From an uncultured Leucothrix sp. (GTDB lineage: Bacteria > Pseudomonadota > Gammaproteobacteria > Thiotrichales > Thiotrichaceae), in NCBI GenBank assembly GCA_938004025.1, contig CALKXC010000248.1, forward strand, positions 1 through 9,875: a DNA stretch of 9,875 bases, given 5' to 3'. Below the pieces are notes generated by a model that made no database searches, had not been told where the DNA came from, and saw nothing but the letters and a program-made list of their open reading frames with translations. Of this stretch, positions 1 through 6,343 are shown in pieces (position 1 is the stretch's first letter; each line of letters opens with the position of its first letter). A program made the translations under genes and the position numbers.

Positions 1-1
1 C

Positions 2-496
2 TACATTAACTACAATGGCTATGGCGCAACGGTCGATGATTTGCACTTTGCACCGGATGCATTGTTTCTCGCGATGAAAGACTTTGCTAGCCCATTTGAA
101 TTTTTTGAAGAGGGTAAAGCCACCTTTGAAAAGTTAGAAAATGGTTACTTAGAAGACATGAGCAGCGCGGAACAAACACCTGCCATGCACACCAGCGACG
201 CGAGTGCGGCGTTTATGCTGCCGAATGCGGCTTGGGCTCGCCGTGTTAGCGGTGTATATGGGAATTCACTCGCAAACCTACATCCTGATAGGTCTCATGC
301 GGTAATTACTGAGAAAGCTGATGGTAATTATTTGGTGAGTGTTCGTGCTCCACTGAATAATAAAACGGGTGCCGATGAGATATGCCGTCAGTTCCCATCA
401 GGTGGTGGTCGCAAAGCCGCTGCAGGAATTAATGACTTACCCAAAGACCAACTACAAAATTTCATCAATGTTCTCGATGCTTTTTATGCTAATTAA
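2..496 (+). CDS. DHH/DHHA1-family phosphoesterase-like protein, C-terminal part (5' truncated by window)
   Basis: The frame is open to the left edge, so only the last 164 residues are visible and the true start lies outside. Near the C-terminus (visible residues 134-142) is GGGRKAAAG, followed by a short helical tail. This resembles the glycine-rich nucleic-acid or substrate-binding signature of DHHA1 domains, which in the family usually reads GGGH or GSGH. DHH/DHHA1 proteins hydrolyse phosphodiester bonds in nanoRNA, cyclic dinucleotides or single-stranded DNA, but the catalytic DHH half is not in the window. The arginine in place of the usual histidine suggests a divergent subgroup, so substrate and activity cannot be assigned. 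The gene ends 18 bp before acpH, so the two may be co-transcribed. The family call rests on one motif and the general layout of the C-terminal domain. Confidence 0.6.
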   Translation, partial: YINYNGYGATVDDLHFAPDALFLAMKDFASPFEFFEEGKATFEKLENGYLEDMSSAEQTPAMHTSDASAAFMLPNAAWARRVSGVYGNSLANLHPDRSHAVITEKADGNYLVSVRAPLNNKTGADEICRQFPSGGGRKAAAGINDLPKDQLQNFINVLDAFYAN

Positions 497-514
497 TCAG
501 CTAAAGCACTACGA

Positions 515-1114
515 ATGAACTACTTAGCCCATCTTTACCTGTCTCAAGATAATGGCTTATCTAAAGCGGGTAACTTAATGGCTGACTTTCTCAAGCAGGC
601 TGATTTATCCATTCAGCCTGAAGGCATATTGAGGGGTATTGAGAATCATCGTGCAACCGATAAGTTTACCGATAGCCATCCTGCTGTCACTAGACTGAGA
701 ACAGAGTTTGATCCTGACTTTCGCCGCTTTGTACCGATCATGTTAGATGTCACATTTGATCATATGTTGGCGAAATCATGGAGTGATTTTCATGAGATGG
801 AATTAGCCACATTTACTCAACACGCACATCAGCAGCTCTCGGAAGTAGAACAGTTTATGCCTGACTTAATGAGAAACCGGCTAAGAGGAATGGCAAAAGA
901 AGAGTGGTTAGCGCGTTATGTGTCTACAGATACCGTGGATAAAACGCTTATCGCGATTAGTAACCGAATTCGTTTTGAAAATAATTTAAATGAAGCTTAC
1001 AGCGAAGTAATAAAGCAGTACGGCGTAATCGAGAAAACGTTTCATGCTTTTTTTCCAGAACTTGTTGAACACATCAGATCGCTAAAGATTGAAACCGCAG
1101 CCCAGCAAATTTAA
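515..1114 (+). CDS. acpH: Acyl carrier protein phosphodiesterase (AcpH family)
   Basis: This 199-residue protein matches the AcpH family, which in E. coli is 193 residues. AcpH is a metal-dependent cytoplasmic enzyme that removes the 4'-phosphopantetheine arm from holo-ACP to give apo-ACP. Signatures visible here are the N-terminal MNYLAHLYLS, GNLMADF at residues 19-25, the GIENHRATDKFTD block at 41-53 and LDVTFDHMLAK at 77-87. These His/Asp-rich blocks are the expected metal and active-site regions of this HD-like fold. The start is set by the conserved MN(Y/F)LAHL N-terminus; no strong Shine-Dalgarno precedes it. It follows the DHH-type gene by 18 bp and ends just before a strong hairpin. 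The fold and family call are secure; in vivo activity is inferred from family. Confidence 0.88.
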   Translation: MNYLAHLYLSQDNGLSKAGNLMADFLKQADLSIQPEGILRGIENHRATDKFTDSHPAVTRLRTEFDPDFRRFVPIMLDVTFDHMLAKSWSDFHEMELATFTQHAHQQLSEVEQFMPDLMRNRLRGMAKEEWLARYVSTDTVDKTLIAISNRIRFENNLNEAYSEVIKQYGVIEKTFHAFFPELVEHIRSLKIETAAQQI

Positions 1115-1126
1115 TCGCGCATAAAA

Positions 1127-1155
1127 AAGGCCCGCTCATATCATGAGCGGGCCTT
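1127..1155. terminator. Bidirectional intrinsic terminator between acpH and the glycine-rich protein gene
   Basis: A perfect 13-bp GC-rich inverted repeat (AAGGCCCGCTCAT, loop ATC, then its complement) lies between two convergent genes. On the minus strand it is followed by TTTTTTAT, a good U-tract for the 1172-1456 gene. On the plus strand the tract is only TTGTTGT, so acpH termination would be weaker but likely. Confidence 0.9.
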
Positions 1156-1171
1156 GTTGTATCTGGGGAAA

Positions 1172-1456
1172 TTACTTACCCATTAGGCGCTTGATGAAGC
1201 CGATGACAGTCATCAGAACACCACCACCAACAGCACTACTCGCCACTGTACCTAAAATACCTGCAGCATCCATACCGCCACCACCGATGCCCATACCAAG
1301 CATACCAAGAAGTGAGCCACCAAGACCGCCACCGACGATACCAGCAATGGAATTACCAAGACCACCAAGTGATAAATTCTTAAAGATAGAACCAACTGCA
1401 TTTCCACCAACTGCACCACTCACAAGCTGAATAATCAGGGGTAATAAACTTTCCAT
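1172..1456 (-). CDS. Small glycine-rich hydrophobic membrane protein, function unknown
   Basis: The protein has 94 residues, about 27 of them glycine. It has a hydrophobic N-terminal helix (residues 5-18), a central glycine-rich stretch with many GxxxG and GG steps (about 17-62), a hydrophobic helix near residues 72-88 and a basic C-terminal end (FIKRLMGK). This pattern suggests packed membrane helices of the glycine-zipper type. From memory, short proteins of this look occur in other proteobacteria as uncharacterised conserved proteins, but I cannot name a characterised homologue. A GGGAAG Shine-Dalgarno (1462-1467) lies 5 nt before the ATG and supports the start. The gene has its own strong terminator at 1127-1155 and a likely terminator for the preceding gene upstream, so it is probably monocistronic. 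An opposite-strand open frame over the same bases is proline-rich, as expected of the antisense of glycine codons, and is not a gene. Confidence 0.75.
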   Translation of the reverse strand: MESLLPLIIQLVSGAVGGNAVGSIFKNLSLGGLGNSIAGIVGGGLGGSLLGMLGMGIGGGGMDAAGILGTVASSAVGGGVLMTVIGFIKRLMGK

Positions 1457-1483
1457 AATGACTTCCCATATCTAGTTAAAAAA

Positions 1484-1511
1484 GAGGGGTTGATAACAAT
1501 TTATTCAACCC
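1484..1511 (-). terminator. Probable intrinsic terminator of the secreted glycosidase-like gene
   Basis: Read on the minus strand, GGGTTGA and TCAACCC form a 7-bp stem with an 11-nt loop. A short outer AAAG/CTTT pairing may extend it. The stem is followed by CTCTTTTTTAA. It lies about 135 bp past the stop of the 1647-3950 gene and just before the promoter region of the glycine-rich gene. The T-run is good but the loop is long, so confidence is moderate. Confidence 0.55.
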
Positions 1512-1646
1512 GCCCTTTTAAAGTAGTTTAAAACTGATAAAGGTTCAAACCAAAAAGCCAATAAGCTACTGAAAAGGTTCATTATTTCAGGTTTTGTTTA
1601 GTAATTCCCCAGTTTTTCTAAGGTTTTGTAAAATATTCATCACCAG

Positions 1647-3950
1647 TTAGTTCGTTAGAATCATCCGCCCAAACATACGAGGGTTTTTCCATGCCTGATC
1701 TGTTTTAGCGTTCCAGGCAAGCTTACTATCGCGTTGATTACCGCTGTCATCATCATTGACCTGAATATCAAATCCCACAACATGACCATGCTTAGGCGTT
1801 ACGTTTAGGGTGCTCCAAGGAATAGTAGTTTCAAGCTCATAGCCATTAGCTAATTTAACCATTCTATGTTGAACCGCATGAATCTTATTCTTAGGTGTAT
1901 TACCACCTGCAGTTAAACGCTGGTCATACAAACGATAGGTCAGCTGAAAATCATTCCAACCATCGTAACGGCTCTTACGACTTCCATCGGCATCAATATA
2001 TATTTCAATCGAATCATCTGCCCAAGGCATCGGTGAATCTTTAACATGTCTGTCATCCACGATACTAACTTTCACATAAAGGTTCTGATCATCCCAACTT
2101 GAACGCCAAGTTCCTGATAAATCACGGTGACCTTGAATGGTGCCTTTAATCAAACTACCGATGCGGTTAGAGGCTGCATGGTGAATACCGTTACGAGATT
2201 TACCTTGTTTACGAATACGCACGGTCTGTGGCTTTTGTAAGTCAGGGCCATCTTCTGGGTTACCTACTATCGCGACAGTTTGTGGCTTAGGTAAACGTTG
2301 GATACCCGTTGAGCGACAAGCGGCCCACCAACAAGGATTACCTCTAGCAAATCCAAGCAGTGCACGATACTTCGGGGCTTGGTTAGCAGGTTGATTGATG
2401 TATTCCTTGATCCCCCAGCTTCCATGCCATGTGTAAGGACGTGGAGCAGAAAAAGCAACAAACAGCTTTCCACCCGCTTGCTTCCAACCTTGTAATAAAC
2501 GATTATACAAGGTTGCCATATGCGGGTGACGATTGGCTTGAATCAAATGCGGCGTAGCACCATCAGTAACAGAATGAGTTTTGCTATGAACAAAATGCTG
2601 ACCGCCTTCGTAGGCAATTAGATCAACGCCATAACTCTTTGCGATATCAGCCTGCATTTTTACTTTTGCCAGCGTGTTCTTAATCGAGTATCGATTATTC
2701 GGAGAATCTAATTGCTGGAAAACATTCTGAACGCTGCGAATCTGGCGCATTTTATCCTGAGCAACGTAGAAGTAGGGCGCTACAGCCAGAGCATCGACTT
2801 CTTTGTATGCGTCGCGATAACCGAGTATTGTGTGCGAAAGGTTAGTGTCTGTATTTAATCCACCCATCACTCTAACTAAGCGCTGCTTACCACCAAATGC
2901 TTGCTCCCACATTTTGAAAATGCGAACACTTTGCAGCGAGTAATACTTAGCGCCCGCTACTCGTCTATCATTATCAAGCTTGTATCGAACACCCGTTTGC
3001 TTCATGTGTTCAGCTTGTGGCACAAACACATCGTTCCAAGTTTCGTTACTGTACTCAACGTAGACTTTTAGATGAGGTTTCAGGTGACGCCTCACGTAAT
3101 GTGCGTAGCGCTTGATAAAGTCGTTGTCCGCCTTGTGCGGAATGCTAAACCAAGGGTCAACATTGAGTTGATTAGCCAGTTTGACCATGACTTCAATTGG
3201 CACGCCACGGCGACCTTCTTTGCCGCCCCAAGTCTCTTGCTGCATGTGAGGACGACGAGACCAGTGCTGTAGGTTGTTACGCGTAATCCCTGCCATATTC
3301 ATAAAACGAAGCACTTTAAAGTCCTTCATGAAATTTAGGTAATCAGGGTTGAACGTGATGTGATGGTAATGATCGGCAAACGCCTGATAGTTACCACGGC
3401 AGTGTGAAGGGTGTGAAACACGTTGGAATGCATTATTTGCACAAATTCCACCCGGCATCAAAATTCTAATATTGCGGATATGATTACGTGGATTAGTATG
3501 TTGGATCGTTAATGTTGCCGTGATCTTGTTATCCGACATTGGATTAAGTGCGATTAAATCAACACCCGGCTGGCTACTGACAAGCTGCGCACTAGCACCA
3601 TATTTTATAGCGCCTTGACCGTCATAACGAACAGTGTAAAGCCCGTATGGTAATGCCTTAGGATCAACCTGATTTAGAAAACGAGTACCTGCTTGCCCAC
3701 CATTTAAGTTATTTGGCCAACCATTTTTGTCGTAACGAACATGACCTTTAGTAAACCAAGGTCTGGCCTCGTCAAACGGCATTGATAAACGAAATAAATC
3801 AACAAACGGCAAACTGGTATTGTTTTCCAGCGCTTCGTTGGTATTTATTCCCAGTGGTGAACTGTGATTTGACAGGGGAGATGCCATTACAGTATTCAAA
3901 GACAATGCCAATAGGCATCCTAAACTAGCCCCTACGATTCTTTTATACAT
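1647..3950 (-). CDS. Secreted clan GH-A-like glycoside hydrolase with C-terminal CBM9-like module
   Basis: The 767-residue protein has a signal peptide (residues 1-23: MYKR, a hydrophobic core, then VMA before S24) and is probably exported. Residues about 200-535 look like a TIM barrel: VEYSNETWN holds a candidate acid/base at N302-E303, and IAYEGGQH a candidate nucleophile at E448. This is the two-glutamate layout of clan GH-A retaining enzymes. An aromatic TWHGSWG motif follows at 507-513. A linker with KPQTV twice (555-559, 573-577) leads to a CBM9-like sugar-binding domain from about 590 to the end, recognised by SSWDDQNLYVKV, WADDSIEIYIDADG and a final FGRMILTN. Cysteine pairs 170/184 and 540/545 may form disulfides. 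Substrate and GH family cannot be assigned. An in-frame ATG at 4052 would add 34 residues, but it lacks a Shine-Dalgarno and would bury the signal peptide; 3950 has AAAGGGA (3962-3968) upstream. Confidence 0.75.
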   Translation of the reverse strand: MYKRIVGASLGCLLALSLNTVMASPLSNHSSPLGINTNEALENNTSLPFVDLFRLSMPFDEARPWFTKGHVRYDKNGWPNNLNGGQAGTRFLNQVDPKALPYGLYTVRYDGQGAIKYGASAQLVSSQPGVDLIALNPMSDNKITATLTIQHTNPRNHIRNIRILMPGGICANNAFQRVSHPSHCRGNYQAFADHYHHITFNPDYLNFMKDFKVLRFMNMAGITRNNLQHWSRRPHMQQETWGGKEGRRGVPIEVMVKLANQLNVDPWFSIPHKADNDFIKRYAHYVRRHLKPHLKVYVEYSNETWNDVFVPQAEHMKQTGVRYKLDNDRRVAGAKYYSLQSVRIFKMWEQAFGGKQRLVRVMGGLNTDTNLSHTILGYRDAYKEVDALAVAPYFYVAQDKMRQIRSVQNVFQQLDSPNNRYSIKNTLAKVKMQADIAKSYGVDLIAYEGGQHFVHSKTHSVTDGATPHLIQANRHPHMATLYNRLLQGWKQAGGKLFVAFSAPRPYTWHGSWGIKEYINQPANQAPKYRALLGFARGNPCWWAACRSTGIQRLPKPQTVAIVGNPEDGPDLQKPQTVRIRKQGKSRNGIHHAASNRIGSLIKGTIQGHRDLSGTWRSSWDDQNLYVKVSIVDDRHVKDSPMPWADDSIEIYIDADGSRKSRYDGWNDFQLTYRLYDQRLTAGGNTPKNKIHAVQHRMVKLANGYELETTIPWSTLNVTPKHGHVVGFDIQVNDDDSGNQRDSKLAWNAKTDQAWKNPRMFGRMILTN

Positions 3951-4252
3951 TTTTTGTATAGTCCCTTTCTTGTTATGTTTGTACTTCAACCGTTGCCAGC
4001 CCTTTAGCAACAATTCAAACAATTGGTTGAGCTGCTTGCTCAATCCATCCATTATTTTTTTTATCAGGGAAATTCTAGTCTACGAAATCTAAATGCAATA
4101 TGAACCAGACCGTTTGTCTGCATCAAAGAAATTTATCCGCCTAATTATTTATATAATACAGGTGCTTAAGAAATGATGAGGTAAACGAGTGCTACTCATC
4201 AATTAGGGCGGCTAGGGAACCACCCTGAAAATCTATCGATCCACTCTATACG
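3951..4252 (-). promoter_or_regulatory. Upstream region of the secreted glycosidase-like gene, with candidate promoter and palindrome
   Basis: These 302 bp hold no convincing gene other than the optional 34-codon extension to 4052. On the minus strand a weak sigma70-like pair is visible: TTGATG (4121-4126) and CATATT (4097-4102), 18 bp apart, each matching 4 of 6 consensus bases. The spacer contains the inverted repeat CAGAC-N5-GTCTG (4106-4120). A start site near 4090 would leave a leader of about 140 nt before the ATG at 3950. The 12-mer at 4097-4108 recurs upstream of the 4253-4537 gene. A short GATGAG/CTCATC hairpin (4175-4200) follows the stop of that upstream gene, but its T-run is poor. 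Confidence 0.3.
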
Positions 4253-4537
4253 TTATCGACGCTTTAGATACTTAGCTTCACATGTAACGCGTGATGATAC
4301 CGTTTTGCATTCGCAAACAGCGCTTGGGACCTTGCAAACTCTGTTTCTACCCAGTGGTTTCACAATATCCGCCCGAACATTTCGTCCGAACCGCGACTCA
4401 TTAACCAACAGTTTGTCAGGCGTTGATTTTGTTTTTTTTGATGCTTTTGCATCCGTTGAAGCAGCTGCAGCAAAATTAGAGAAGCTGACAGTCGCACAGA
4501 CAGCCATGGTTAGCAGGCAATTTCTATATGTATTCAT
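4253..4537 (-). CDS. Small secreted, strongly cationic cysteine-containing protein, function unknown
   Basis: This 94-residue protein opens with a clear Sec signal peptide: a short basic start, hydrophobic residues about 8-24 and an AAAA cleavage zone near residues 23-26. The residue before C14 is Val, so there is no proper lipobox and a lipoprotein is unlikely. The mature part of about 70 residues has roughly 18 Lys/Arg against 6 Asp/Glu. It carries four cysteines in the pattern C-x6-C-x-C-x8-C (68, 75, 77, 86), enough for two disulfides. The C-terminus is KYLKRR. AAAGGA (4548-4553) lies 10 nt before the ATG and supports the start. I recognise no family. It is a single gene between AT-rich intergenic regions, upstream of the glycosidase-like gene on the same strand. 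An overlapping plus-strand open frame lacks these features and is taken as a shadow. Confidence 0.65.
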   Translation of the reverse strand: MNTYRNCLLTMAVCATVSFSNFAAAASTDAKASKKTKSTPDKLLVNESRFGRNVRADIVKPLGRNRVCKVPSAVCECKTVSSRVTCEAKYLKRR

Positions 4538-4875
4538 TTCTCTGAATTCCTTTAGATTTGGTTACTAATATGAACCAGTTTTGAAAAGCACATCCTTGCG
4601 CTTGTCGTACTTTAGATTGAGACTATGTCTTATAGTTCTACATTATTTCCGTAAAATTATCGATTACTAGTATAGTTGATTATTATGTGCAAGTTTGTAG
4701 CTTTAATTAGCAGTTGGTAATTTTGATAATGTAGGGGTTTTGAGAGTCTAGCTCTGTGACAAAGTCATAATAAATCTGCCTATCAAGGCTGATATCAGAA
4801 ACAAAAAGAATAGGGGAACAATAGGGAAAGTGTATTTACACTTGGTTTATTTAAACTTCGGTCATCTTAAAAGGC
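4538..4875. other. AT-rich intergenic region without a recognisable gene
   Basis: These 338 bp have no credible coding frame. The right end of the preceding gene's promoter zone carries the 12-mer AATATGAACCAG (4567-4578), 30 bp upstream of the ATG at 4537. A small perfect hairpin (AAGTGT, loop ATTT, ACACTT; 4828-4843) lies 33 bp past the stop of the 4876-5202 gene. On the minus strand it lacks a T-run, so it is not a convincing terminator. I see nothing else. Confidence 0.5.
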
Positions 4876-5202
4876 TTATTTCGCCGCTAAAGTCTTTGAT
4901 TTTTTTAATAAGCTACGATTACCTCTAACAGCAACTAGGCATTCAGCATATAGGTCTAGCAGCTCCTGTCTATAAGTAGATGCGTCTTGATGCAAGTTTT
5001 CACTGTCGGAGATTTCAAGAGCCAATCCTAATGCTATTGATTCCGTACTTTCGGCGGTTGAGTGACTTTCTTCGGACATAATATTTAGAACCAAAATGAG
5101 AATTAAGCTGAACTTAATACTAATGACGATATCTGAGCACAACAAGATGAAATGCGGGTTTAGCAATAAACTCCACATAATCTCCATAATTCGCAGAGTC
5201 AT
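4876..5202 (-). CDS. Small protein of unknown function, uncertain start
   Basis: The frame allows 108 residues from 5202. The first 41 are strongly hydrophobic (a possible membrane helix around residues 25-42). The rest is hydrophilic and helical: an acidic segment (MSEESHSTAESTES), an alternating helix around YRQELLDLYAECLVAVRG, and a lysine-rich end. An internal ATG at 5079 would give a 67-residue soluble protein beginning MSEES. Neither start has a good Shine-Dalgarno. A consensus TATAAT at 5230-5235 (minus strand) would put the transcript start near 5223, only about 20 nt before 5202, which slightly favours the long form. The AT-rich, hydrophobic first third could equally be leader sequence. 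I recognise no family or domain. It is probably a single gene, since the sppA terminator lies upstream. Confidence 0.5.
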   Translation of the reverse strand: MTLRIMEIMWSLLLNPHFILLCSDIVISIKFSLILILVLNIMSEESHSTAESTESIALGLALEISDSENLHQDASTYRQELLDLYAECLVAVRGNRSLLKKSKTLAAK

Positions 5203-5229
5203 AACTTCGCATAATTAATATTATGTTAA

Positions 5230-5270
5230 ATTATATGATATCAAAATGATCATCCTAATAGTGATCATCC
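5230..5270 (-). promoter_or_regulatory. Candidate promoter with repeated TGATCA-type palindromes
   Basis: On the minus strand a perfect TATAAT occupies 5230-5235. The best -35 at 17 bp spacing is TTAGGA (5253-5258), only 3 of 6. The palindromes TGATATCA (5236-5243), TGATCA (5247-5252) and TGATCA (5262-5267) cover the spacer and -35 region. The last two belong to a direct repeat TGATCATCC (5247-5255 and 5262-5270) spaced 15 bp. This resembles a regulated promoter for the 4876-5202 gene, but no regulator is identified. Confidence 0.35.
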
Positions 5271-5290
5271 CCTAACAGCATCAATCAAGC

Positions 5291-5320
5291 TAAAACCGAT
5301 GGCTTCTACCATCGGTTTTA
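5291..5320 (-). terminator. Intrinsic terminator of sppA
   Basis: A perfect 12-bp inverted repeat TAAAACCGATGG, loop CTTCTA, then its complement begins 9 bp past the sppA stop. On the minus strand the stem closes with GGTTTTA, which supplies the U-tract. The symmetry also gives the plus strand a T-rich end. Confidence 0.85.
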
Positions 5321-5328
5321 GTTATCGT

Positions 5329-6297
5329 TTAGCGCAAGAATGAGTTCTCTAACTCATTCATTCGAGAACGTAAACTGGTACCTAAACGTTTTGAAACTCG
5401 CTCAAGAATATCGGCTTGCTGAGTGAAGTCGACAATCGTCTCAGCTTTCAAAACATCACGAGCGACGCTTCTTACAGAGCCAAACCCATCGACAAGTCCA
5501 AGATCTTTCGCTTGGTCACCACTCCAAAATAAACCGGTAAACAGATCCGGATTCGCGGTTTCATCAATACGATCACCACGACCTGTTTTGACAGCCTCAA
5601 TAAAATGACTGTGAGTGTTTTCCAGAAGCTTTTCCAAATAAGCGACATCTTCAGGCTGCTGAGGTTTAAATGGATCAAGCAAGGCTTTGTTTTTTCCAGC
5701 GGTGATCTGGCGACTTTCAACCCCTAATTTATTCATGATCTCGACAAAACCAAAACTGTCCATTCTTACACCGATTGATCCCACCAAACTGGATTTGTCA
5801 GTGTAAATATCTTGAGCGGCAGCGATAATATAATACCCACCGGATGCACAAACATCTTCAGCAACGGCCACAACTGGCTTTTCAGGATACAGATCTCGCA
5901 AACGCATGATCTCTTGAAAAACTTGATTGGATTGAACTGGGCTTCCCCCTGGGCTGTTGCAGCGAATAATGACGCCTTTTGATTCTTTATCCTCAAAGGC
6001 TTTTCGCAATGCTGGAATGAGATTATTAGCGCTTGCAGATTCACCATCTAATATAGTCCCACTGACACTAACCATGGATGCATAGCCCTTGCCACTGGCC
6101 ATTGCAGCAAGCCCTGGATTAGCCATTTGAGCAACATTGCCTAGTAAGCCGCCTAGCATGACTAAAGAGATCAAACCAACCGCTAAAAAGCCTAACTTAA
6201 AGAATATGCTCCAGCGTCTAGCACTCTTTTGTTCTTTAATTCCGGCTAATGCGACCTCTTTCAAAGCGTCTATGGCTTGCTGATTTTCATCATTCAT
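5329..6297 (-). CDS. sppA: Signal peptide peptidase SppA, short form (S49 serine protease)
   Basis: This 322-residue membrane protease should degrade signal peptides released by signal peptidase. It has a charged cytoplasmic N-terminus, one membrane helix at about residues 31-53, and a single S49 protease domain. Visible motifs are the NSPGGSP oxyanion-region loop at 114-120, CASGGYYI with nucleophile Ser152, SSLVGSIGV at 169-177, and the general-base lysine Lys204 in GKNKALLDPF. The Ser-Lys distance of 52 residues equals that between Ser147 and Lys199 of Bacillus subtilis SppA. The length fits the short single-domain form rather than the 67-kDa tandem E. coli SppA. It starts 46 bp after rluC with no terminator between, so co-transcription is likely. 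A hairpin at 5291-5320 ends the unit. The Shine-Dalgarno is weak, but the start suits the usual N-terminus. Confidence 0.93.
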   Translation of the reverse strand: MNDENQQAIDALKEVALAGIKEQKSARRWSIFFKLGFLAVGLISLVMLGGLLGNVAQMANPGLAAMASGKGYASMVSVSGTILDGESASANNLIPALRKAFEDKESKGVIIRCNSPGGSPVQSNQVFQEIMRLRDLYPEKPVVAVAEDVCASGGYYIIAAAQDIYTDKSSLVGSIGVRMDSFGFVEIMNKLGVESRQITAGKNKALLDPFKPQQPEDVAYLEKLLENTHSHFIEAVKTGRGDRIDETANPDLFTGLFWSGDQAKDLGLVDGFGSVRSVARDVLKAETIVDFTQQADILERVSKRLGTSLRSRMNELENSFLR

Positions 6298-6343
6298 ATC
6301 AATTTATTAATCCAAATTATTGTTTATTTATTATTGTGTACTT

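Noticed and set aside
1143..1430. Plus-strand proline-rich open frame of 95 codons
   Set aside because: It is the exact antisense of the glycine-rich gene, begins inside the terminator hairpin and has no ribosome site; glycine codons read backwards give proline.
4175..4200. GATGAG/CTCATC hairpin as terminator of the 4253-4537 gene
   Set aside because: The stem is only 6 bp with a 14-nt loop, and the following T-tract is broken; it is too weak to call.
4305..4568. Plus-strand 87-codon open frame
   Set aside because: It is antisense to the signal-peptide-bearing cationic protein, which has the better ribosome site and an organised domain layout.
4828..4843. AAGTGT/ACACTT hairpin as terminator of the 4876-5202 gene
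   Set aside because: On the minus strand no T-run follows; the sequence continues with CCCTATTGTTCCCC.
5230..5270. Repeats near TGATCATCC considered as a CRISPR-like or integration-site array
   Set aside because: There are only two 9-bp copies, with no spacer regularity beyond one interval and no cas, integrase or tRNA gene nearby.
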